DNA of 29,439 bases from JBEKHI01 sp050012355 (GCA_050012355.1 JBEKHI010000047.1:1-29439), one strand, 5' to 3'. Counted from the first letter of the stretch, positions 19,749 through 28,517 are shown. Translations and numbers: made by a program. The notes: generated by a model from the sequence alone, not told the origin.

Positions 19749-22460
19749 TCAGAAGGCGCCGGTGCCGTCGGGGGTGCCGAGGCCGGTCGGGGCGTTGTAG
19801 CCCTTTCCTGCCTGGCATAGGTAGTCATGGCCGCAGGTGGCGCCGCCGTCCCCGTCGTTGCTGCCGACGGTGACGTTGAACAGCGACCCGGTGTGGGAGT
19901 ACTCGTAGCCGGGCGCGACCTTCGTCGCGTTGCCCGCCAGCGCGTACACCCCGGCGATGAGCGGCGAGGCGGCGCTGGTGCCGCCGACCGTCAGCCAGCC
20001 GCCCCAGTACGCATCGTAGATCGCGACGTTATAGGCCAGCGCGGACACGTCCGCGACCGTCCGCATCTGGCAGTGCGGATCGTGCTGCCAGCGCGGCTTC
20101 GGCTCATACGCCGAGCAGCCGCTGCCCGAGCCGTCCCAGACCTGCTCGGTCCAGCCGCGCTTGTTGTCCGCCCGGGCCAGTTCGGTGCCGCCAGCCGAGG
20201 TCACCGCGGCGAGATTGGCCGGGAAGTTCGCCGAGTCGAATCCCGAGTCGCCCGACGAGGCGACAATCACGTGGCCAGGGTGATCGTAGGCGCTGGCGAA
20301 CGTCATCGCGTAGCCGTCCTCGCGGACGCCGTAGCTGTTGGAGACGACGCTGGCGCCCAGCCGGACCGCGGTGTCCTCGGCCGTGGCGAGGTCGCTGAGA
20401 TCCTGGCTGCTCGCGTCGACCACCAGGATGTGGCAGTGCGGGCACGCGGCCGACACCATGTCCACGTCCAGCGTCGACTCCACGTCCCAGCCCGATCCCA
20501 CCCCCGATGCCGGCAGCGGAGCGGCCTTGCCGTCCTCGTTCACCACCCGGAAGCAGCCGTTCGCCGTCGTGCAGGCGGGAAGCCCGTACTGCTTGCGGTA
20601 AGTGGCCAGGTAGGACCCCAGGTCCGGATTGTCGTAGGCCTCCACGACCGCGACCGTCTGGTTCGGGTTCCTCGTGACGGGCAGCTTGTACGCGGCCTCG
20701 ATGTTCTGAGCACCCCAGCCCGGCGGCACGCTGCTGGCAGCGGCGCGGTTAGCCCCAGCGGCGGGGTGCGCAGGCCAGATGACGAAGCATCGCGCCTGGT
20801 CGGGCGCGGCGGGCTGCGCACACGTGCGGTACGTATCCGCATCCGTAACCGGGTCAGCCGCCGTCGCGTAGGCGCGGGTGATGGTCTCCGCCATGGTGCC
20901 GCCCGCCGCGTCGGCCGCCTGGACTCGCAGCGTGACGTAGCTGCTCGCCGGCGCGGTGAAGTCCGCGGTGTACGCGCCGTCCGATCCGGTGAGCCGCGCA
21001 TCGGTCCACGTCTTGCCGTCGTTGAAGGAAACCTGGGCGGCGACGTGCGTGATCTTCGAGGCCGCGGCGAGCTGCAGGTGGCCGGCGTCGATCGTCACCT
21101 GCTGCGGCCCTGGCTTGGTCGTGCCGTTAAGCGCTTCCCCGGCCACGCCGTAGTTCAGCGTCAGCATCGGCTGCGACACGCAGTCCTGGCTGCCGTTCCC
21201 GCAGGCGAAACCGGCCGGGATCACGTGCGTCGGCGCGTACACGGACCGGAAGGTCCACGTGGCGCTGTCGGCGGTGCTCTCGGTGAACGGCCCGCCGCTT
21301 TGGGCCGTGTTCAGGGTGAGCTTGATCGTCGACGGCTTCGGTGACAGCGTGACCTGCTGGTAGAAGACATAGACGCCGGTCGACCCCGATGAGATCGTCT
21401 TCCCGTTCTGCTGGATCTGATAGGTCCCGGCGGTGGTGATGCCCGAGCCAGCCGGCCCGCTGCCGGCTGAGCCAGCGTGACCTGGAGTGTCGTCGGTGAA
21501 CGGCCAGTGGACGAACGTGAGCGCGTTGCCCGCCCGGCTGGCCGCGAGGTTCGTGCCCCCATCCGGTCCGACCAGGTTTTCACGCTGCGCCGCGTGCAGC
21601 GGGTATTCGTTCCAGCCCTGGGTGACGACCTGGCCGGCCTGGTATGCGTTCAGGCCGTCCTGTCCGCCGACCGGAAAGAGGAACTGGCTCCCGTCGCGGG
21701 TGACCGAGACCGTGGCCTGATCGTAATGGCCGTCCCACACGTTGCGCACGCCGCCGGTGGTCGCGGTCAGATAGACGGTGTCCTGGACGGGCAGGGGCAT
21801 GAAATTGACAGTCTCCACCGCCACGGCGCGCGTTCCGACCGGAAAATCGAACCCCCACAGCACCTCGAGCAGCCGGTCGCGCGTCATCAGCTCGTCCGGG
21901 TGAGTGAGCAGGTAGTCCAGCAGCAGCATCGCCTTCGGCGTGAGCACCAGTTCCGCATCCCTGAGCCACGCCCGGCGCGAAATCCGGTCCATCCGCAGGT
22001 CGCCGGCGCGCAGCGTCGGCGACGCGGACAGCGGCCTGCGACCGGGCCGCGCGCGGCGCAGGACCGCGCGCAACCGCGCCAGCAGCTCATACGGGTCAAA
22101 GGGCTTGTTGAGATAATCGTCAGCCCCTTCATCCAGGGCGATCGCGCGCTCGGCGGATTCACCTACCTGCGTTAGCAGCACTACAGGCAGCCAGCGGCCG
22201 TCGCCGCGCAAGCGGCGCAGTACCTCCCGCCCATCGACCCGAGGCATCAAAACGTCGAGTACGCAGCCGTCCGGGTCAAGCCGCTCCACGAGTTCCAATG
22301 CGGCCTCGCCGTCCGGGGCGACATGTACGACAAGCCCGGCCCGTTCGAGGAACGGAGCCAGATTGGATGTGATCGCGACGCCATCGTCGGCGAGAATCAC
22401 AACGGGGCGTGCGCGCTGGCTGCCCATACCTAGCCCCCGGGTCGCTTCCATACTCGGCAT
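19749..22460 (-). CDS. Chimera: OmpR-type response regulator fused in frame to S53 (sedolisin) peptidase
   Basis: 903 residues. Residues 18-135 are a complete receiver (Asp25/Asp26, phosphoacceptor Asp69 in VLDVLMP, Thr97, Lys119 in NKPFDP). Residues ~145-213 are the first part of an OmpR winged helix (LTPKAMLLLDYLLTHPDELMT, then RLLEVLWGFDFPVGTRAV). The domain then stops where its recognition helix should begin. From about residue 220 the sequence becomes an exported protein: beta-rich regions with VYLTATTGGVRNVWDGHYD, then a sedolisin-type serine-carboxyl peptidase. The catalytic tetrad is intact: Glu661 and Asp665 (VESTLDVD), Asp738 (SSGDSG) and Ser829 (GGTSAASP). The C terminus keeps the GLGTPDG calcium-site region. 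No signal peptide precedes the peptidase part. The most likely origin is a deletion joining two genes, losing the regulator's 3' end and the protease's 5' end. Start ATG 22460 or 22427. Confidence 0.75.
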   Translation of the reverse strand: MPSMEATRGLGMGSQRARPVVILADDGVAITSNLAPFLERAGLVVHVAPDGEAALELVERLDPDGCVLDVLMPRVDGREVLRRLRGDGRWLPVVLLTQVGESAERAIALDEGADDYLNKPFDPYELLARLRAVLRRARPGRRPLSASPTLRAGDLRMDRISRRAWLRDAELVLTPKAMLLLDYLLTHPDELMTRDRLLEVLWGFDFPVGTRAVAVETVNFMPLPVQDTVYLTATTGGVRNVWDGHYDQATVSVTRDGSQFLFPVGGQDGLNAYQAGQVVTQGWNEYPLHAAQRENLVGPDGGTNLAASRAGNALTFVHWPFTDDTPGHAGSAGSGPAGSGITTAGTYQIQQNGKTISSGSTGVYVFYQQVTLSPKPSTIKLTLNTAQSGGPFTESTADSATWTFRSVYAPTHVIPAGFACGNGSQDCVSQPMLTLNYGVAGEALNGTTKPGPQQVTIDAGHLQLAAASKITHVAAQVSFNDGKTWTDARLTGSDGAYTADFTAPASSYVTLRVQAADAAGGTMAETITRAYATAADPVTDADTYRTCAQPAAPDQARCFVIWPAHPAAGANRAAASSVPPGWGAQNIEAAYKLPVTRNPNQTVAVVEAYDNPDLGSYLATYRKQYGLPACTTANGCFRVVNEDGKAAPLPASGVGSGWDVESTLDVDMVSAACPHCHILVVDASSQDLSDLATAEDTAVRLGASVVSNSYGVREDGYAMTFASAYDHPGHVIVASSGDSGFDSANFPANLAAVTSAGGTELARADNKRGWTEQVWDGSGSGCSAYEPKPRWQHDPHCQMRTVADVSALAYNVAIYDAYWGGWLTVGGTSAASPLIAGVYALAGNATKVAPGYEYSHTGSLFNVTVGSNDGDGGATCGHDYLCQAGKGYNAPTGLGTPDGTGAF

Positions 22461-22756
22461 TATTGCCCGTATAGGGGCTAATTACGGAATCATCCACCGA
22501 GCGGCTTTAGCCACGGAGCTGTCCGTATGGGAGGGGGTGAAGTGCCGGTGCCGCAATCCGGCGCATGGAAGATCTGCCACGCCCGAAAGTCGCGCAGTTG
22601 TGATCGGGGCTGTGTGAAGGTGCCCTCGATCCAGGTCTGGCAGGCGCTGCCGGGGCAGTTCCTTGCGATCGGCCGATACCACCTCAGCTTCCCCGAGCAG
22701 GAGGGCGCGGCGGACGCGAAGGATCCGGTGCCTGGCGGCTGAGGGATAAACACAGG
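22461..22756. other. Intergenic region without a supported gene
   Basis: It holds the upstream region of the chimera gene and little else. A 71-codon plus-strand frame (22527-22742, with VWQALPGQFLAIGRYHLSFPEQEG near its end) may be a decayed gene piece, but it matches nothing I know. It also lacks a clear ribosome binding site. Confidence 0.35.
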
Positions 22757-22781
22757 TACTATTACGTAGTAGCCGTAATAC
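22757..22781 (+). promoter_or_regulatory. Candidate operator/promoter of the VapBC operon
   Basis: TACTA-TTACG-TAGTA (22757-22771) is a short dyad placed just before a likely -10 TAATAC (22776-22781). Antitoxin-toxin complexes of this type commonly bind such a site and repress their own operon. Confidence 0.5.
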
Positions 22782-22804
22782 AGGACACTTCAGGGGAGGC
22801 TGTC

Positions 22805-23044
22805 ATGGTGCTGAATAGCAAAGGTCAGCTGACCATCCCGGCGCACTTGCGGGCCAAGTACGGGCTGCATGCCGGAGACGAGGTCGAGGTCGTCGAGATC
22901 GGCGGGAAGCTTCAGATTGTCCGCACTGAGGGAGCCGAGAGCAGGGGGCAGCGGTTGGTCCGGCGGCTGCGCAACACCGCCACCGGCCAGGACGTGGCCG
23001 GCATGAGCACCGACCAGATCATGGCGCTGCTGCGTGGCGAGTGA
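22805..23044 (+). CDS. AbrB/MazE-fold antitoxin (VapB type)
   Basis: 79 residues. The N-terminal half is a SpoVT/AbrB swapped-hairpin DNA-binding domain: VLNSKGQLTIPAHLRAKYGLHAGDEVEV followed by GGKLQIVR. The C-terminal half (QRLVRRLRNTATGQDVAGMS and TDQIMALLRGE) should be the part that wraps round the toxin. A strong GGGGAGG precedes ATG 22805. The stop overlaps the start of the PIN-domain gene by 11 bases, the usual antitoxin-first arrangement. It should neutralise the toxin and, with it, repress the operon at the dyad upstream. Confidence 0.88.
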   Translation: MVLNSKGQLTIPAHLRAKYGLHAGDEVEVVEIGGKLQIVRTEGAESRGQRLVRRLRNTATGQDVAGMSTDQIMALLRGE

Positions 23045-23486
23045 GCCCGCGGCCATCCGCCCTGCGACCCTGGTCGACTCCTGCGTGCTCCTTGACGTCA
23101 TCACCGGTGACAAGCAATGGGCAGACTGGTCGGCGCAGGAGATCGCGGCAGCCGTGGACGTCGGCCGGGTGGTGATCAACCCGCTCATCTACGCAGAGGT
23201 CTCGGTGGGCTACCAGACCGTCGAAGAGCTCGAGGAGCTGCTCCCGGCCGCCGATTACGAGCGTGAGCCGCTGCCGTACCTGGCGGGCTTCGCCGCCGGG
23301 AAGGCATTCGTCCGGTACCGTCGTGGCGGCGGGGAGAAGCGATCGCCGATGCCGGACTTCTACATCGGCGCGCACGCCGCCGTAACGGGCTACCGGCTGC
23401 TGACCCGCGATGTCCGGCGGTACCGCACCTACTTCCCGACCATCGACATAATCGCCCCGCCTCAGGCTGAAGACGAAAAGGTCTGA
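23034..23486 (+). CDS. vapC: PIN-domain ribonuclease toxin (VapC type)
   Basis: 150 residues with a PIN domain, a magnesium-dependent single-strand ribonuclease fold used by VapC toxins to cut tRNA or rRNA. The acidic residues are in place: Asp in LVDSCVLLD (with a second Asp), Glu in IYAEVSVGY, Asp in PMPDFYIGAHA, and Asp in LLTRDVRRYRTYFP. The central part (LPYLAGFAAGKAFVRYRRGGGEKR) matches the usual VapC helix that contacts the antitoxin. GTG 23034 is the likely start, translationally coupled to the antitoxin. The RNA target is unknown. VapBC pairs stabilise accessory DNA or slow growth under stress. Confidence 0.88.
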   Translation: MASEPAAIRPATLVDSCVLLDVITGDKQWADWSAQEIAAAVDVGRVVINPLIYAEVSVGYQTVEELEELLPAADYEREPLPYLAGFAAGKAFVRYRRGGGEKRSPMPDFYIGAHAAVTGYRLLTRDVRRYRTYFPTIDIIAPPQAEDEKV

Positions 23487-23893
23487 TAACCGGGCCATCC
23501 GCCCGCTCTCCAAGCGCTCCGGCACCCCCGATTCGGGCACGATACACGGTTGCGTACGGAGCGTAATAGGTAAGACGCGCGTCTCCGCCCCAGATGCCGA
23601 TCTGGCCGGTGATCTCGGTCTGTATCCTCATCGGCTTGAGCCGCGCCGAACTGGTCGTTATACCGGGTCGTTCGGCGGAGGGGTCACGGGCTTCTTCGTG
23701 CTTGACCGCGCTGCTGGCGGGCCCGGTGGTAGCTGGGAAACCCGCTTTCGAGCAGAGCACGGACCTCACGGGGCAGGTGACGCCAGGCGGCGGTCGCCGC
23801 GTATAGGACCGCCAGGAGCAGGCCGACCCTGGAACGCCGGGAAGCGCGGCCGGCCCGGTATCTGCCCGGTGAGGCCCGTACGTGCCTCGGCAG
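23487..23893. other. Intergenic region with a possible coding remnant
   Basis: No gene with a good start is seen. On the minus strand a frame ending at 23684 reads VGLLLAVLYAATAAWRHLP and then REVRALLESGFPSYHRARQQ, which looks protein-like. It follows the stop of another frame without an ATG, GTG or TTG start, so it may be a gene remnant. No match to a family I know. Confidence 0.35.
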
Positions 23894-25189
23894 TCAGGCG
23901 ATGCCGAGGCGCTCGATAACGGCGTGGTGCGGGTTGGGTGCGTCGCCCGTCGTCGGGCTGGTGGAGTAGCCCGCCACGAACAGCGTCCCGGAGCCCGGCA
24001 GCACTGCGACTCCCGGGATGTCGAGGCGTATTGCCCCGCTCGGCACTTTAGCCGGGAAATAAGTCCACTTTCCGTCGGCGTAGAGCGCCACGTCGTCTTT
24101 GTAGGGAGACCGCTCGGCTACCACGAGCCGACCGGTGCCGTCCACGGCGGCGCCTTCCACCTGCGACACGCTCGTCCACGGGACCTGGCTCCAGGTCGCG
24201 CCGTTAAAGTGGAGGACCAGCGTGGCCGCCTTGTCGATGCGGTTGCCGACCGCCCACATGTCGTCAGGCGAGGTACCGACGATGGCGGTCAACTGCACCT
24301 GGAGCCCGGTGTCGACGCCCGGCTGCACCACGTTCCAGGCTGATCCGTTCCAGTGGAACAGCAACGGGCGCATGACGCCCGCCAAAGCGCCGTTGCCGGA
24401 CGCCCACGCGTCGGTCGGTGAGAATGCCTTGACCGCGAAGAAGTTACAGAAGGCGATGTGCGCGCCGCTGCCCTTGAAAATGCTCGGGCACTGCGGCGGA
24501 AGCCGCTGCCGCTGCCATGCGACGCCGTTCCACTCGTCGAGGATCGGCTGCTCCAGTTGCAGGTTCCCGACTAGGAACACGTGGCCGTCGGCTACCGAGA
24601 TGCCGGTGATCTCACGGGTCGCGGCGGGCGTGCCATCCGGGAAGGGGACATTGTGCCAGGCGGTCCCGTCGAAGTGCGCCACGACCGTGACCGCGGCGAA
24701 CGGCTTCAGGGCGTACTGGCCCACAACCCAGACATCGGTCGGCGAGTCAGCGGCGACGTGAGTGAGCTGGACGCCCGCCGGCCAGGAGACCCCGGTCATG
24801 GGCATCAGGGACCACGTCGCACCGTTCCACCGCTCGACCACCGCGGTTCCGGGGCCGCCGGGAACACTCAGGCCCTCGCCGCCGACGGCCCAGGCGTGGG
24901 TTGCGTCGAGGACCGCGATGTCGTTCAGGACGCTGTTCGGCGCGAGGGCAGGGGCCGACGCGACGATGCTCATGGCCCCCGGGGCCGGCCCGGAGACAGT
25001 CGTCGGACGCGCCGAAGCCGAACCGGGACCACTCGTCGCGGTACTGGCGTGCGAGCTCGCCACCCGTACGGAATCCGCCTTCAGCCCGGCGCTCTGCGAG
25101 TCGCAGCCGCCGGCCAGCACCAGCGTGGCGAGCACCGCCAGCATCCCGGCCGCCTTCGAGCTGAGGCTATGACTACTCCGGCCGAACAT
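23894..25189 (-). CDS. Secreted beta-propeller lipoprotein
   Basis: 431 residues. The signal peptide (AAGMLAVLATLVLAGGCDSQ) ends in a lipobox LAGGC, so the mature protein should be anchored outside the membrane. A Ser/Thr/Ala/Pro linker of ~45 residues follows. The rest is about six repeats with the pattern 'DVWAVG ... V.W.G..W': THAWAVGGEG/VVERWNGATWSLM; TDVWVVGQYA/VAHFDGTAWHNV; GHVFLVGN/LDEWNGVAWQRQ; TDAWASGNG/LFHWNGSAWNVV; DDMWAVGNR/VLHFNGATWSQV; VALYADGKWTYF. Such repeats form a beta-propeller, usually a binding scaffold. Nothing suggests an enzyme. The preferred start is ATG 25187-25189, which has GGGAGG upstream; ATG 25208-25210 would be leaderless-like. The 114-bp gap to the next gene shows only a TATATC-like -10. 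Confidence 0.8.
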   Translation of the reverse strand: MFGRSSHSLSSKAAGMLAVLATLVLAGGCDSQSAGLKADSVRVASSHASTATSGPGSASARPTTVSGPAPGAMSIVASAPALAPNSVLNDIAVLDATHAWAVGGEGLSVPGGPGTAVVERWNGATWSLMPMTGVSWPAGVQLTHVAADSPTDVWVVGQYALKPFAAVTVVAHFDGTAWHNVPFPDGTPAATREITGISVADGHVFLVGNLQLEQPILDEWNGVAWQRQRLPPQCPSIFKGSGAHIAFCNFFAVKAFSPTDAWASGNGALAGVMRPLLFHWNGSAWNVVQPGVDTGLQVQLTAIVGTSPDDMWAVGNRIDKAATLVLHFNGATWSQVPWTSVSQVEGAAVDGTGRLVVAERSPYKDDVALYADGKWTYFPAKVPSGAIRLDIPGVAVLPGSGTLFVAGYSTSPTTGDAPNPHHAVIERLGIA

Positions 25190-25324
25190 CGCCCGATGCC
25201 TCCCGGTCATGGATGAGCCTGACTCAGATATACAGTGCGCAGCCCGAATTGCCTACTAGTGTCAAAGTGGTGGTGCGATGGCGGATGTCGGCGGGGACGG
25301 CGCGAACGGCGTTCTGCTATCTGA

Positions 25325-27835
25325 TTATGGCTGGGACGGCGGCGAGGACTGTGATTCGCGCACCTCAGCCTGGTCCGGCGCTTCCAGTATTTCAACGGTG
25401 CCGCGACCGCCGTCGACCCTGATGCGGTCGCCGCTGTGCAGGCGGGTGGTCGCGTTGCCGCATCCGACGACGGCGGGGATGCCGAGTTCGCGGGCGACGA
25501 TCGCGGCGTGCGAGATCGGCGCGCCGACGTCGGTCACGACTGCGGCGGCGCGCGGGAAGACCGGGGTCCAGCCGATGTTGGTGACCGTGGTGACGAGGAT
25601 CTCGCCGTCGCCGAGCTGGGCGGCCTCCTCGGGTGCGCGGAGTACCCGGGCGGTGCCCTCCACCACGCCGGCGGCGCCCGGAAAGCCGGTGATCGTGTCA
25701 TCCGGCTTGGCCGCCTGGACGGGGCGCCCGTCGTAGTAATCGCCGCGCCGGTTCGGGTCGGCCGCCCAGCGAACCGGGTCGAAGTGGCCGCGGATCAGCG
25801 TCGGATAGGGCGGCAGCGCCGCGTAAGTCTGGTAGCTGAGCCGACGGGCCGGCACCTTCGCCAGAGATGCCAGGTCGCCGCCAAGCAGGTCAACGATCTC
25901 CTCCGGCGCCAGAAAGAACAGGTCATCGCCGTGACCGGTGAGTTCCCCGGCTCGCAGCACCCAGGTGCGCGCCACCCACTCGGACCTGATGAGCTCGGAT
26001 CTGGTCAACTCGCGCTCACGGGCGATCGGCGCCCAGCGCGCGATGATCTTGCGTGCCGCGGCCGCCTTCTTGGGGGCCAGCCGCTTCCAGGCCGCGGCGC
26101 GGGAAGCTTCCTGGCTCGCCAGCATCGCCTCGGCGTCGTGGGTGGTCTGACCGATAGCGGCAAGCTGGTCGTCGATCCACCGGGGGTCCTCGGCGGGCCG
26201 CGGGATCGAGAGCTCCACCTCGTGCGGACCACGATGCCCGTACTGGCGTGCGTAGCTGTCCCGGTCGATCTCCCCTTTGGCGAGCCTGGCCAGGCCGATG
26301 ACCGGTCCGAGGCTGGCGAGCGGAGCGCCTTCGGCCTGCTGGCCCGACAGGAGCAGGGCCGCGTCGGCCTCGCCAACCAGCTTCACCAGCTTGCGCGGGC
26401 TGGACAGCAGCGTGGTGCCGTGGGTTCCCGCGGCGGCGAGCATGCCGCTGGCCTCTTCGATCAGCGGCCGGACCTTGCCGGGCCACAGCCGCGCCAGTAC
26501 CGCGGCGTCGGTGGTCCGCTCGATCTCGGCGCGGAGCTGGTCGCAGCGGCCGGGCGCGGCGGCGAGGAATTCCGGCATCCGTTTCTGGTCGGCCCGGACT
26601 CTGCGCGCCATCGCGATCGTGGCGGGCACCGCCAGCCGGCGGACCTTCCAGAACGGAAGCCGCGGACGCGGGATGTCCCCGGCCGGAGGCAGCTTGCCGA
26701 TGACCGGGCTGAAGAGCGTAACGAACCGGCGCGGCGAGATGCCGATCAGCGCTTCGAGCGAGATCGACATGCTCACGTTCACGTAGAGGCGCCCGCCGAT
26801 TCGCCCGTAACCGTGGTAACCGGCAAAGCTGGGCGGGTACGTCACCCGCGTCATCAGCAGTTGGATGAACGACCAGGTTGCGGGCGTCATAACGTCGGGG
26901 AGCGCCTCGCCGACGTTCCCGTTGCTCCACAGGTAGTCCCCGTCCAGGCTGTCGTTCCAGTCTTCGCTGGTACCAGTCGTGACCGGCCTGGCTTGGAGGA
27001 CCCACAACTCGCCTTCGGCACGCGCCCACTCGATGTCCATCGGCTGGTCATAGAGCTTTTCAATCGCGAGGCCGGTCCGGGCGAGTTCGCTGGCCTGGCC
27101 CGGCGAGAGCACCTCCGCCGAGCGCAGGTCGGTCGGCGTCTGCACCGTGCCGTCGACCGTGGTCATCATCGCCTTGCCACCCGTCTGGTAGTGGACGAGC
27201 GTCCCCGACGCCTTGTCGGCGACCGCGATGTCGGGGGTGACGTCGCCTGCCACGACGGACTCGCCCAGGCCCCAGTTCGCGTTGATGACGATCTTGTCGG
27301 TAGCGCCGCTGACCGGGTCGACGGTGAACATGACACCGGCCGCTTCGGCGGGCACCAGCCGCTGCACGACGACGGCGATGCTCACGTCGTCGGGCTTGAT
27401 GCCAAACCGAGCACGGTAATCGATGGCCCGCGCCGACCAAAGCGACGCCCAGCACCGCTTGACCGCGTCGAGCACGGCCGCCTCGCCTCGGATGTTGAGG
27501 TACGTGTCGTGCTGCCCGGCGGCGGACATGCCGGGCAGGTCTTCCACGGTCGCCGAGGACCGGACCGCGACCGGCACGTCGTCGCCGAGGCGGGCGTAGG
27601 CGTCGGAGATCGCGGCCACCGTCGCGGCGGGCAGCGGCCGGTCGGCGAAGAGCTCACCGACATGCGCGCGCAGACCGTCACGATCGACAAAATCGAGGTA
27701 CGCGCTGGTCGTCACGTGGAACCCCGGCGGGACACGGAACCCGGCCCGCGAGAGCCGGGCCAGCGAAGCGCCCTTGCCCCCGACCACCTCGGGCACGGCC
27801 TCCGGGTCATCCAGAGCCATCACTAGCGGTCTCAC
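25325..27835 (-). CDS. PEP-synthase-like / rifampin phosphotransferase-like dikinase
   Basis: 836 residues. The N-terminal ~320 residues are the pyruvate-phosphate-dikinase ATP-grasp domain: VVGGKGASLARLSRAGFRV, VAVRSSATVEDLPG, GVMFTVDPVSG, NANWGLGESVV, IEWARAEGELWVLQARPV. A ~430-residue middle domain follows. The C-terminal ~85 residues are the swivelling phosphohistidine domain with VVTDVGAPISHAAIVARELG (His776). The PEP-binding TIM barrel of true PEP synthase is absent. This order and size match rifampin phosphotransferase (RPH), which moves the beta-phosphate of ATP to rifamycin. Related enzymes with other substrates exist, so resistance is a hypothesis. I see no rifamycin-associated element upstream. 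GTG 27835 has AAAGGAGG seven bases upstream. It is the second gene of an operon with a TetR regulator. Confidence 0.8.
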   Translation of the reverse strand: MRPLVMALDDPEAVPEVVGGKGASLARLSRAGFRVPPGFHVTTSAYLDFVDRDGLRAHVGELFADRPLPAATVAAISDAYARLGDDVPVAVRSSATVEDLPGMSAAGQHDTYLNIRGEAAVLDAVKRCWASLWSARAIDYRARFGIKPDDVSIAVVVQRLVPAEAAGVMFTVDPVSGATDKIVINANWGLGESVVAGDVTPDIAVADKASGTLVHYQTGGKAMMTTVDGTVQTPTDLRSAEVLSPGQASELARTGLAIEKLYDQPMDIEWARAEGELWVLQARPVTTGTSEDWNDSLDGDYLWSNGNVGEALPDVMTPATWSFIQLLMTRVTYPPSFAGYHGYGRIGGRLYVNVSMSISLEALIGISPRRFVTLFSPVIGKLPPAGDIPRPRLPFWKVRRLAVPATIAMARRVRADQKRMPEFLAAAPGRCDQLRAEIERTTDAAVLARLWPGKVRPLIEEASGMLAAAGTHGTTLLSSPRKLVKLVGEADAALLLSGQQAEGAPLASLGPVIGLARLAKGEIDRDSYARQYGHRGPHEVELSIPRPAEDPRWIDDQLAAIGQTTHDAEAMLASQEASRAAAWKRLAPKKAAAARKIIARWAPIARERELTRSELIRSEWVARTWVLRAGELTGHGDDLFFLAPEEIVDLLGGDLASLAKVPARRLSYQTYAALPPYPTLIRGHFDPVRWAADPNRRGDYYDGRPVQAAKPDDTITGFPGAAGVVEGTARVLRAPEEAAQLGDGEILVTTVTNIGWTPVFPRAAAVVTDVGAPISHAAIVARELGIPAVVGCGNATTRLHSGDRIRVDGGRGTVEILEAPDQAEVRESQSSPPSQP

Positions 27836-27865
27836 GAGGTACCTCCTTTGTTCGTCCTTTATTCG

Positions 27866-28480
27866 TCACCGCCGGACGCCGAGGTCGAAGAGGCGCACGA
27901 GTTCCTCGGCGTAGGCCGCCATATCGGCACCGGGATCCTGACGTTGCCGCATCACCATGGAATGAGTGACCGCGGAGCGCACCACCCCGGCCACCACCAT
28001 CACATCGAAATCACGAAACTCCCCGTCGCGCTGCCCCTGGCGCAAGATCTCCTCAACCGAGGGCTCTGGTGCCTGCAAGGGCATGGTCGCCACGAGCGGC
28101 CGCCCGTCGGCCGAGGTCGCGTTGAAGGCGATCTCAAGGACGGCCAGATGCAGGTCCTGGTGCTCGACGATGTAGCGCGCCGTCCCGGCCAGGTAGGCAT
28201 GGAGCTTGTCGGCAGCGCTGGTCGCGGCGGCCATGCGCGGCTCCATGAACCCGGCGAAGGTGGCCAAGGCGGTGCGGAGCACCTCGCGCAACAGCTCTTC
28301 TTTATCCGAGAAGTGATACGAGACCACGCTCTTCGCGACGCCGGCCCGTTTCGCGATCTCTGCCATCGACGCGTCGGCATAGCCCAGTTCGGCCAGAGCC
28401 TCCGCAGTGCACTGCGCGATCTGGGCGCGCCTGGCTACCTCGGTGAAGGTGCGCTGGCCGTCAGACGCATTGGTTCTCAT
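27866..28480 (-). CDS. TetR family regulator controlling the dikinase-like gene
   Basis: 204 residues. The helix-turn-helix is at residues ~25-65: CTAEALAELGYADASMAEIAKRAGVAKSVVSYHFSDKEEL is a textbook TetR N-terminal domain. The C-terminal part (YIVEHQDLHLAVLEIAF, VEEILRQGQRDGEFRDFD, VVAGVVRSAVTHSMV) is the dimerisation and ligand domain. It lies 30 bp upstream of the RPH-like gene on the same strand. A TetR-type operator lies directly upstream of its start, so it most likely represses its own operon until a ligand, perhaps the substrate of the kinase, binds. ATG 28480 has GGTGG upstream. Confidence 0.88.
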   Translation of the reverse strand: MRTNASDGQRTFTEVARRAQIAQCTAEALAELGYADASMAEIAKRAGVAKSVVSYHFSDKEELLREVLRTALATFAGFMEPRMAAATSAADKLHAYLAGTARYIVEHQDLHLAVLEIAFNATSADGRPLVATMPLQAPEPSVEEILRQGQRDGEFRDFDVMVVAGVVRSAVTHSMVMRQRQDPGADMAAYAEELVRLFDLGVRR

Positions 28481-28491
28481 GACAGTCCACC

Positions 28492-28517
28492 ATGTTTAGA
28501 CCGATCGATCTAAACAT
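28492..28517. promoter_or_regulatory. TetR-type operator, 26-bp near-perfect palindrome
   Basis: ATGTTTAGA (28492-28500) and TCTAAACAT (28509-28517) are exact reverse complements. The central CCGATCGA is symmetric except for its outer pair. It lies 11 bp upstream of the TetR start and resembles typical TetR dimer sites. Confidence 0.8.

Noticed and set aside
19827..21344. 505-codon plus-strand frame opposite the S53 part of the chimera
   Set aside because: Antisense artefact: low-complexity Arg/Val/Gly composition and no start signals, while the minus frame has an intact catalytic tetrad.
23185..23769. 194-codon minus-strand frame overlapping vapC
   Set aside because: Its second half is the shadow of the PIN-domain gene, and the first half shows no recognisable protein.
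25436..27826. 796-codon open frame on the plus strand opposite the dikinase gene
   Set aside because: It is the antisense shadow of a well-supported gene; its translation is Arg/Gly/Asp-rich without any domain, as expected from high-GC DNA.
27836..27865. Rifamycin-associated element before the RPH-like gene
   Set aside because: The short gap contains only a ribosome binding site; no GGGGCTTGC-type palindrome is seen there or around 28481-28620.
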